DNA from: Vicinamibacterales bacterium
Lineage (GTDB): Bacteria; Acidobacteriota; Vicinamibacteria; Vicinamibacterales; JAMQPK01
Direction: 5' to 3'
Assembly: GCA_023717525.1 (NCBI GenBank)
Contig: JAMQPK010000020.1
Span: 1 to 36,870, forward strand
DNA length: 36,870 bases
Positions 15,789-21,900 of this stretch are shown here, in pieces. The notes below the pieces were generated by a model. That model was not told the origin of the DNA, did not search any database, and saw only the letters and a list, made by a program, of their open reading frames with translations. Both the position numbers and the translations under genes were made by a program. Each line of letters begins with the position of its first letter. Within the stretch, counting starts at the first letter, position 1.

Positions 15789-15808
15789 GCTGTACCCAAC
15801 AGCACAGT
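15789..15808. promoter_or_regulatory. CRP/FNR-like dyad, site 3, upstream of the 62-residue protein gene
   Basis: Read on the minus strand: ACTGTGC-TGTTGG-GTACAGC, then 19 bases, TACAGT (15769-15764), six bases and ATG (15757). Hexamer, spacing and distance to the start codon are the same as for site 1. Confidence 0.58.
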
Positions 15809-15953
15809 TTCCAGGTCGCTGTGTCAACTGACGCAGTCGGCGCATAGCGGGCCTGTAGGACGAACACTGGTTCGTAGCACTTCTCAGTAGACGAGGTTGG
15901 ATCTATCTGCCAGAATCCCGGCCTTCCGCTTCTCCAAGCCACACAAGGAGCTT

Positions 15954-16949
15954 ATGGCCATTCGATACTGGATGATCACCAACAGGAATCAGACGAAGCC
16001 CGGAAAGGCAGACAACGAGCTCGGCAGCGACGAGTCGAATCTCACATTCTGGACGTCCGACGCGGACGGCGGCGCCGCCCCGGTCAAGCTCGCGCAGTGG
16101 AAAAAGTGGGAGCGCGCTGCCTTCACCCGGGAGCTCAGTAAGGCGGCTCTCAAGTTCCCGCGCCTCCCCGAGGAGAAGCACGAAGACGAAAAGCACGTGA
16201 CACTCTTCATTCACGGATTCAATAACAGCTCGAAGGACGCTTTGGGACGCTACTCGCAGATCTGTCAAACGATGTTTGACGGACCCAACGGCATGGGATT
16301 GTGCGTGCTCTTTTCTTGGCCTTCAGACGGGCTGAAGGTTGGGTACTATCCCGATCGGGCTGACGCGAGAGCAACGGCCGACGAACTCGGAACCGTGCTT
16401 TGCGACCTCTTTGACTTCCAGATCGCGAGCCAGGAAGAGGCAATGAGAACAGGACGGCTGACCTGTCGCGCGAAGGTCTCCGTTATCGCGCACAGCATGG
16501 GAAACTATCTCATTCAGAAAGCGATGCAATTCGCGTGGTCGCGGAAGAACCAGCCTCTCCTGCTCAGCCTGGTCAACCAGCTCCTCATGGTCGCTGCCGA
16601 CGTGGACAATGATCTCTTCAAGGGCGGTGAGGGCATCGACCGTGCTGACGGAGATGCAATTGCGAATCTCTGTTATCGGGTGACGGCGCTCTACAGTGGT
16701 AAGGATGCGACGCTTGGCTTATCAGCCGGCATCAAGCACTTCGGTAAGCGAAGGCTGGGCCGGAGCGGTCTCGACAGATTGGTTGAGCCGCCGGATAACG
16801 TCTGGGACATCGACTGCACCAGATTCTTTGATGCGGTCGATCCTTCAAAAGCGCACTCTGCCTACTTTGACGTGCAAGACACGCGCAGGCTCATGAGGGA
16901 GATTCTCCGCGGAACCGACAGGACATTGGTTGAAAGCACATTCAGATAA
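15954..16949 (+). CDS. Alpha/beta hydrolase, DUF900-like
   Basis: A 331-residue alpha/beta-hydrolase-fold protein. The oxyanion strand is VTLFIHGFNNS (about 82-92), the nucleophile elbow is VIAHSMGN (GxSxG-like AHSMG, Ser near 181), followed by QLLMVAADVDNDLF with a candidate acid Asp; a late HSAYF could supply the catalytic His. The central SWPSDG and YYPDRADARATADELG segments match the DUF900 group of lipase/esterase-like proteins. AAGGAG lies just upstream of ATG 15954, which decides the start. No signal peptide, so probably cytoplasmic; substrate unknown. It converges on the NHL propeller gene with an 11-base gap. Confidence 0.8.
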   Translation: MAIRYWMITNRNQTKPGKADNELGSDESNLTFWTSDADGGAAPVKLAQWKKWERAAFTRELSKAALKFPRLPEEKHEDEKHVTLFIHGFNNSSKDALGRYSQICQTMFDGPNGMGLCVLFSWPSDGLKVGYYPDRADARATADELGTVLCDLFDFQIASQEEAMRTGRLTCRAKVSVIAHSMGNYLIQKAMQFAWSRKNQPLLLSLVNQLLMVAADVDNDLFKGGEGIDRADGDAIANLCYRVTALYSGKDATLGLSAGIKHFGKRRLGRSGLDRLVEPPDNVWDIDCTRFFDAVDPSKAHSAYFDVQDTRRLMREILRGTDRTLVESTFR

Positions 16950-16960
16950 CTGATCGAACG

Positions 16961-18067
16961 TCAGTCGCGCTCGATTTTCAGGACGTGCGCGTTGATGCTG
17001 TCTGCAACGTAAACTGTCTTCAGGTCCTTCGACACCGCTAACTGGTGGGCCTCGCCGATGTCGTTTGAATCGGGGTTGTTGCCCCACTTGCCGAACCATC
17101 CCAGGATCTTGCCGTTCCAATCGAGCTTGAACACCATACCGTCCATTCCGGCCGACATCCAGAGACCGCCCTGCGCATCGACGAACAGCGCGCAGGCAAG
17201 ATAGCCCAACTGAATTTCCCGCAGCCGCTTCAGGTTTCGATCGAACACGATCAGCTTCTTCGCGTTGCGGTCTCCTACCCACACTTCCCCGGCCGGGGAT
17301 AGGACGACGGTGTGAGTCGTCGCAAACGGTCCCGTTGGATGAGCCAGGCTCGCGCTGGCAATGAAGCGCCCGTTCTTGTCGAATTTCATGATCCGCGGGT
17401 CCGAACCCTGCACGACGGGCGGCTTCGCGGCGACGGCGTGACGATCCGGCCGTGCGGCGTACGGGTACGTCGTACAAAACGAGCAGTCCTCGGGCGGCGA
17501 CGTGCCGCCGTGCCCCTGGACGACATAGAAGTTGTCGTCCGGGTCGAATGCGATATCCAGCGGCTGATTGAACATCCCGTTCCAGGCGACGTCACTCCAC
17601 GCGGCGTTTTCGCCGCGCTTGCCGAGCATCATCAGGACGTCGCCCTTCGGGTTCAGCTTCCAGAGCACGTTCCAATACGCGTCGGTCGCCCAGATGTTGC
17701 CGTATCTGTCGATCCGGAGCGCGTGCGGATTGATCGCGATGTTCGGGTTGAACACGCGCAGAACCTTCGTGCCGGTGGCGTCGTACTCAACCATTTCAAT
17801 CTGCGCGTTGCGGTTGAAGACGAGCAGGTGCCCTTCAGGCGTGAACGCGACGGCAGCGACATTTCCGAATTTCTGACCCAGGGGCGGCACCGGTCGCGCG
17901 CCGAAGTGGAACGGCAACATCGGCACACCGGCAGGCGGCGCAGTCGGGGCAGTGGGCGCGGGGATGTTCGCGGGGTCTGGCCCGCCGTCACCCGGAGTGG
18001 GGCTTTGTCCGGCGACGACAATCGGCACGAACACCGTCACCAGCAAGAGCAGTGTGAGCTTCTTCAT
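16961..18067 (-). CDS. Exported NHL-repeat beta-propeller protein
   Basis: A 368-residue protein with signal peptide (KKLTLLLLVTVFVPIVVAGQ), a proline-rich linker (PAPTAPTAPPAGVP) and an NHL-type propeller: AVAFTPEGHLLVFNRN, ALRIDRYGNIWATDAYWNVLWKLNPKG, DIAFDPDDNFYVVQGHG, VVLSPAGEVWVGDRNAKKLIVFDRN, and LAVSKDLKTVYVADSINAHVLKIE. The sequence resembles the lyase half of peptidyl-glycine alpha-amidating enzymes, but enzymatic function is not assured. An insertion with two cysteines (DCSFCTTYPY) may form a disulfide. ATG 18067 is preferred because it gives the signal peptide; it has no Shine-Dalgarno and is preceded directly by the dispersed repeat. An in-frame ATG at 18133 would translate the repeat (SPTPITQSPVTQSP). 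Confidence 0.8.
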   Translation of the reverse strand: MKKLTLLLLVTVFVPIVVAGQSPTPGDGGPDPANIPAPTAPTAPPAGVPMLPFHFGARPVPPLGQKFGNVAAVAFTPEGHLLVFNRNAQIEMVEYDATGTKVLRVFNPNIAINPHALRIDRYGNIWATDAYWNVLWKLNPKGDVLMMLGKRGENAAWSDVAWNGMFNQPLDIAFDPDDNFYVVQGHGGTSPPEDCSFCTTYPYAARPDRHAVAAKPPVVQGSDPRIMKFDKNGRFIASASLAHPTGPFATTHTVVLSPAGEVWVGDRNAKKLIVFDRNLKRLREIQLGYLACALFVDAQGGLWMSAGMDGMVFKLDWNGKILGWFGKWGNNPDSNDIGEAHQLAVSKDLKTVYVADSINAHVLKIERD

Positions 18068-18116
18068 GATTGGAGATTGGGTGACAGGTGATTGGGTGAT
18101 AGGGGTGGGTGATTTG
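18068..18116 (-). repeat. Dispersed GATTGGGTGAT-type intergenic repeat, copy b
   Basis: Starts with GATTGGAGATTGGGTGACAG on the plus strand, then GTGATTGGGTGATAGG and further GGGTGATTTGG units. It matches the reverse complement of 25754-25789 over about 36 bases with only about two differences. It ends immediately before the start codon of the NHL propeller gene, so it forms the 5' untranslated region of that gene. Confidence 0.7.
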
Positions 18117-18120
18117 GCAA

Positions 18121-18152
18121 TTTTAGATTTCATATTCTAGATTTTAGATTTT
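18121..18152. repeat. AT-rich ATTTTAGATTT repeat
   Basis: Three imperfect units of about 10-13 bases (TTTTAGATTT, ATTCTAGATTTT, TAGATTTT) in a strongly AT-rich run that stands out from the GC-rich surroundings. It contains the stop codon of the 93-residue hypothetical gene at 18144-18146 and, on the minus strand, a TAGAAT at 18139-18134 that could be a -10 element for the propeller gene. Confidence 0.45.
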
Positions 18153-18425
18153 CCGCCACCCGCCGGCTACCGACGTTCGATGCACTTCTTCAAGAAATTC
18201 CAACGCTTCTGCGGCGTTGGTGAAGAGTCCTTCCTTGACCGAACGAGGGACCCTGCCTGGCGCTTCGGTGACCGCCCACAATTCGGCGCCCTCGGGAACA
18301 ACCCGGACACTGTAGACCCGCGTCTCGTCGCGCCGCGCGTATTGAAGCAGCGGTCTGAAGTCGGCGACGGCAATCACTTCGCCTACTCGGACGTCAGTCT
18401 TGCCATCTTCCTTCTTGCCAGCCAC
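18144..18425 (-). CDS. Hypothetical protein, 93 residues
   Basis: A small cytoplasmic-looking protein starting at GTG 18425 with a Lys/Asp-rich N-terminus (AGKKEDGKTDVRVGEVIAV), a beta-rich middle (TRVYSVRVVPEGAELWAVTEAPG) and a helix near the end (NAAEALEFLEEVHRTS). I do not recognise a family. The start is supported by a good promoter directly upstream (CGGACA, 17 bases, TAAAAT, then six bases to GTG), implying a leaderless transcript. It is divergent from the response-regulator gene and lies 76 bases upstream of the propeller gene start. Confidence 0.6.
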   Translation of the reverse strand: MAGKKEDGKTDVRVGEVIAVADFRPLLQYARRDETRVYSVRVVPEGAELWAVTEAPGRVPRSVKEGLFTNAAEALEFLEEVHRTSVAGGWRKI

Positions 18426-18431
18426 GTAGTG

Positions 18432-18460
18432 ATTTTACAAGGTCTCGAGGCTGATGTCCG
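18432..18460 (-). promoter_or_regulatory. Sigma-70-like promoter of a predicted leaderless gene
   Basis: CGGACA at 18460-18455 and TAAAAT at 18437-18432 are separated by 17 bases. The predicted transcript start, seven bases past the -10 element, is the G of the GTG start codon at 18425. No Shine-Dalgarno can fit, which is consistent with leaderless translation. Confidence 0.5.
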
Positions 18461-18511
18461 AGCCTGTCCTACATCCTACCGGCTGAGCGCCGAATTGCCG
18501 ACATACCGCTC

Positions 18512-19153
18512 ATGGGTACCCCGGGTCGAAACGCCACGATTCTCGTCGTCGACGATGACGCGCCCATCCGCACCATAGCCAAGCGGGTGTTGGAGCAGCG
18601 TGGTTGCGAAGTGCTGGTGGCGCCCGACAGCGCCTCTGCGTTCCGGGTCGCGGACGCACATCCCTCAGCCGTGCAATTGCTAATCACCGACATCATGATG
18701 CCGAAGGGAAACGGCATCACCCTGGCGAAGGCATTTCTGGCGAAGTGGCCGGATACGCGGGTGCTCTACATGTCTGGCTACGACGCCGAGACAATCGAGC
18801 TCGTGCCGAACCGTGGCGCGCCGGGCGGACCGTTTCTCACCAAGCCGTTTACGCCGGCGGAGCTCCTCGAGAGCGTGGAGAACCTGCTGCCCCTCGACTT
18901 CCCCGTGCCCGAACCGCTGCTATATGGAGGATCAGCAGATCCTGTCGTCTCTCCGCCCTCGACGTCCGATGCCGCCTACCGGCTGGAAAGCCCGGCCAAG
19001 TGTCCGCGATGCGGCGAAACCGTGACGACGCTGAAGGCCGTCCGGCTCTTGCGGACGCAGGTCAACTTCATTTCCACACTGCCCCGCCGCGGGCGTGTTT
19101 TGATCTGCTCCGAGTGCCAGGTCATCCTTCCTGCCGAGCTAACCAACTTCTAG
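18512..19153 (+). CDS. Response-regulator receiver protein with C-terminal Cys4 zinc-ribbon-like tail
   Basis: A 213-residue protein. Residues about 9-125 form a receiver domain: acidic pocket Asp14-Asp16 (LVVDDDAPIR), phosphoacceptor Asp60 (LITDIMMPKGNG), Ser88 (LYMSGY) and Lys111 (FLTKPFTPAEL). There is no recognised DNA-binding output domain. After a Pro/Ser-rich linker comes CPRCGE (Cys164, Cys167) and, about 32 residues later, CSEC (Cys199, Cys202), a likely zinc ribbon. It may act through protein-protein contact or nucleic-acid binding by the ribbon. No histidine kinase lies nearby, so the partner is unknown. The last 15 bases overlap the end of the convergent membrane-protein gene. Confidence 0.85.
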   Translation: MGTPGRNATILVVDDDAPIRTIAKRVLEQRGCEVLVAPDSASAFRVADAHPSAVQLLITDIMMPKGNGITLAKAFLAKWPDTRVLYMSGYDAETIELVPNRGAPGGPFLTKPFTPAELLESVENLLPLDFPVPEPLLYGGSADPVVSPPSTSDAAYRLESPAKCPRCGETVTTLKAVRLLRTQVNFISTLPRRGRVLICSECQVILPAELTNF

Positions 19154-20383
19154 CAGCGCGCGTCTCACGACCGAGTGCAGATAGACAATTTCCGCGTCCG
19201 GGAGTCCCTGCCCGAAGCTGGTCAGCCCGTGTCTCGTCTTGAGGGTTACGCCGCGCCCTTTTGCAAACCGGCTGATCGCCCTCAAGATTCGCTCCGTGTT
19301 TGGCCCGATCACCGGCCCAGCCCGCGGAGCGCCGCGCGACTGAATCACCGCCTGTTCAGCGTGCCGCCTTGACGCACCTGCCGACGACTCCGCCGTGCTG
19401 TAGTCCAGATCGATGATGTCGGCGAGCTGGTGCGACGCGGTTGTGGTCGTGAACCAGGCGCCGCGTTCCTGAATGCGGACACCTGACTCTGAGATCGTGA
19501 CGATGGTCCGGCCGCGGCGCGACCGCAGGAACGCATTGAGCGCGATCGTCCAGGGCAGACCGACGAACATGAACAGCAGGAATCCGAGAAAAATCTGTCC
19601 GATAGCATCCGGCGTCTTCGTCTGGCGGAAGAACTGCGCGAGCGGATTGAAGACGAACAGCGGAATCGCGGCCGGTAGCGCCATGAGGGCGAACTGCGCT
19701 GGGTGAAATTGCGGCGAGGGAATTGTCAATGTTGTTACGCCGTTCTCAACAGTGACTTCGCTCCTGGCGGCCGCCGGCCTTTCGACGACCGCCTGCTCTG
19801 CCCCTTCTGTTCGAATCCGCTCACGTATGGGCAATTCTTCCGCGCCTACCGGCATTCGGCTCGGATGATCGGTCGTCGCATCTTCGATTTCGAGCCTGAG
19901 ATGCCGTGCGATGACGGATGCCCATGCCCTCGCTTCCGGATATTGTGTCGAGCTACAGAGAGGGAGGCTGACGCCCGTACGCGCATGCAGGCTGACAGGA
20001 AATTTGTCGGCGGTGTCGGAATCCCCGGCCTCGAATGCGAGCATCACCGTCGAGTATTCCCCGGCCTGGTACGTGCGCGACCGCATCGGCACGAGCAGGC
20101 CCCACTGTTTTTCGACCACGCCCCGAGTGGCGTCGAGGGTGATCCAGCTTCGACCGAAGACCAGCGCCGAGCCCACCACGGTGAATACCGTTCCCAACAG
20201 GGCCAGCAACGGCCACGTTGCGGGAGACGCGTCGCGGGCATTTTCTATCCGGACCACGCCGGCCGCCGCCAGCGAGACAAGAATACCCGCGCACAGGAAT
20301 GGCAGGCCGAACAGGGCCATGCAGCCGCCGCCTTCGCGCAGCCGCATCCGCCCGGGTGCCACCTCACGAAATGAGCGGGTCAT
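19139..20383 (-). CDS. Integral membrane protein, two hydrophobic pairs, function unknown
   Basis: A 414-residue protein. The start at ATG 20383 is preferred because upstream in-frame codons run antisense to the YbjQ-like gene. It has two membrane hairpins: residues about 21-43 with 53-68 (ALFGLPFLCAGILVSLAAAGV; PLLALLGTVFTVVGSALVF) and about 226-285 (ALMALPAAIPLFVF; IFLGFLLFMFVGLPWTIAL). Each is followed by a beta-rich PH-like segment (SWITLDATRGVVEKQWGLLVPM; TIVTISESGVRIQERGAWF). The duplicated plan suggests a repeated membrane-plus-sensor module. The opening REGGGCMALFGLPF recurs in bacterial membrane proteins of unknown role. Its 3' end overlaps the response-regulator gene by 15 bases. 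Confidence 0.7.
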   Translation of the reverse strand: MTRSFREVAPGRMRLREGGGCMALFGLPFLCAGILVSLAAAGVVRIENARDASPATWPLLALLGTVFTVVGSALVFGRSWITLDATRGVVEKQWGLLVPMRSRTYQAGEYSTVMLAFEAGDSDTADKFPVSLHARTGVSLPLCSSTQYPEARAWASVIARHLRLEIEDATTDHPSRMPVGAEELPIRERIRTEGAEQAVVERPAAARSEVTVENGVTTLTIPSPQFHPAQFALMALPAAIPLFVFNPLAQFFRQTKTPDAIGQIFLGFLLFMFVGLPWTIALNAFLRSRRGRTIVTISESGVRIQERGAWFTTTTASHQLADIIDLDYSTAESSAGASRRHAEQAVIQSRGAPRAGPVIGPNTERILRAISRFAKGRGVTLKTRHGLTSFGQGLPDAEIVYLHSVVRRALLEVG

Positions 20384-20422
20384 AATACAGGTCTTATCGG
20401 ACGATCGAATCAAGGAGGCTGC

Positions 20423-20758
20423 ATGAAGCACAACATGACCACAACGGCGTTTACGCTGGACGGCTATCGCATCGTTGAGACGAAGGGCATCGTCCGAGGG
20501 GTCATCGTACGCTCGCGTTCGGTCGTCGGCACCATCGGCGCCTCGCTGCAGACGCTTGTCGGAGGCAACATCTCGCTTTTCACGGAGCTCTGCGAACGCA
20601 CGCGGGAAGACGCGTTCCAGCTGATGCTCGACCATGCAGGCCAGCACGGAGCGAACGCCGTCATTGGCGTTCGCTACGACGCCACCGAGGTGATGGGCGG
20701 AGTAACCGAAGTGCTCTGCTACGGCACGGCCGTCGTCGTGACGCCTTCACAGCCGTGA
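20423..20758 (+). CDS. YbjQ / UPF0145 family protein
   Basis: A 111-residue protein with the family's pattern: GYRIVETKGIVRGVIVRSRSVVG, then LCERTREDAFQLMLDHAGQHGANAVIGVRYDATEV and a final strand (EVLCYGTAVVV). YbjQ proteins form pentameric rings and are annotated as heavy-metal-binding, though their role is unsettled. A strong AAGGAGG lies six bases before the ATG. The stop overlaps the GTG start of the serine-hydrolase lipoprotein gene (GTGA), so translation of the two is coupled. Confidence 0.88.
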   Translation: MKHNMTTTAFTLDGYRIVETKGIVRGVIVRSRSVVGTIGASLQTLVGGNISLFTELCERTREDAFQLMLDHAGQHGANAVIGVRYDATEVMGGVTEVLCYGTAVVVTPSQP

Positions 20759-21900
20759 AGCAGTTGCTCGTGCTGTGCGTCTTCACGGCGGCATGTGGAC
20801 CAACCATGGGTGAACGCCAACCGTCGGCCGTTCCACGCGCCACGTCGTATCTGAACACGCTCATCAGCGCATCGAACACGCCAGGAATTCAGTACGTCGT
20901 GGTGAATGCCACCGATGTGGTGTTCGAATACCACGGCGGCTGGGCGGACATCCGCCGGGAGGTGGCTGTCGACGCCTCCACGACCATGATGGCCTACTCG
21001 ATGAGCAAGACAATCACCGCCATTGCCGCCCTGCAACTCGTCGAGGCCGGGAAAGTCGGGCTCGACGATCCGGTGGAACGGTACGTCGACTCGTTCCCTT
21101 ACGGTACGAGCGTGACGGTCCGGCAGCTGATCTCGCATACGTCCGGCATCCCCAATCCAATTCCCTTACGATGGGTGCATCCGGCGGCTCGTCACGGAAG
21201 CTTCGACGAGAACGCCGCGCTCGCAGCCGTTCTGCGCGATCATCCAAGCCTGTCATTCGATGCCGGAACGAAGTACGCCTACTCGAACATCGGTTACTGG
21301 CTGCTTGGGAAGGTCGTCGAGCGGGCAAGCGGCCAGGCCTTCCCGGCGTATGTCAGCGAGCACATCCTGCGACCGCTGGCCATCGCTCCGCGAGAACTTG
21401 GGTATGTGGTAACGGATTCCACCCATCACGCGACCGGATATCTCGAGAAGTACTCCTTCATCAACCTCGCCAAAGGATTCCTGATCGATCGCGACTTGAT
21501 CGGTGACTATGCAGGCCGATGGCTGGAAATCCGAAGCCACTATCTCAATGGGCCCGCATTTGGGGGACTGGTCGGGACTGCGAGTGGTTTTTCGAAGTTC
21601 CTTCAAGACCAGCTTCGTGGAACGTCGGTGCTGTTCAACGACACCACGCGACGGCTCTTTTATGCTCCGCAACAGACGACGCAAGGTACTCCCCTTGCGA
21701 TGACGCTCGGGTGGCACATCGGCGATCTCGACGGCACGCGCTTCTTCTACAAAGAGGGCGGGGGCGGAGGGTTTCACTGCATGATGCGCGTGTACCCGGG
21801 AAGCGGCATCGGCACCGTCGTCATGACCAACGCGACGGGGCTTGATGTCCGGCGCGTTTTGAACGCGCTCGATGCCTCGTTCGTGGCTACTGGACTTTGA
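20755..21900 (+). CDS. Serine beta-lactamase-like hydrolase, lipoprotein
   Basis: A 381-residue class C/PBP-type serine hydrolase. The lipobox TAA-Cys14 gives a short lipoprotein signal. The active-site motifs are Ser82-Met-Ser-Lys85 (SxxK), Tyr176-Ser-Asn178 (YxN) and a glycine-rich third motif (KEGGGGGF). LISHTSGIP and LDDPVERYV are standard family signatures. It probably acts as an esterase or D-amino-peptidase at the cell envelope; resistance to beta-lactams cannot be inferred. It starts at GTG 20755, overlapping the YbjQ-like gene by four bases. Its last 14 bases overlap the end of the convergent lactonase gene. Confidence 0.9.
   Translation: MKQLLVLCVFTAACGPTMGERQPSAVPRATSYLNTLISASNTPGIQYVVVNATDVVFEYHGGWADIRREVAVDASTTMMAYSMSKTITAIAALQLVEAGKVGLDDPVERYVDSFPYGTSVTVRQLISHTSGIPNPIPLRWVHPAARHGSFDENAALAAVLRDHPSLSFDAGTKYAYSNIGYWLLGKVVERASGQAFPAYVSEHILRPLAIAPRELGYVVTDSTHHATGYLEKYSFINLAKGFLIDRDLIGDYAGRWLEIRSHYLNGPAFGGLVGTASGFSKFLQDQLRGTSVLFNDTTRRLFYAPQQTTQGTPLAMTLGWHIGDLDGTRFFYKEGGGGGFHCMMRVYPGSGIGTVVMTNATGLDVRRVLNALDASFVATGL

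Noticed and set aside
15818-15837. Possible fifth dyad GCTGTGT-N6-ACGCAGT before the hydrolase gene at 15954
   Set aside because: The right half matches poorly, the hexamer 19 bases away is TAGGAC, and the gene start is about 115 bases further, so the geometry fails.
20384-20647. N-terminal extension of the minus-strand membrane protein
   Set aside because: It lies antisense to the conserved YbjQ-like gene and is not membrane-like; the ATG at 20383 is better supported.
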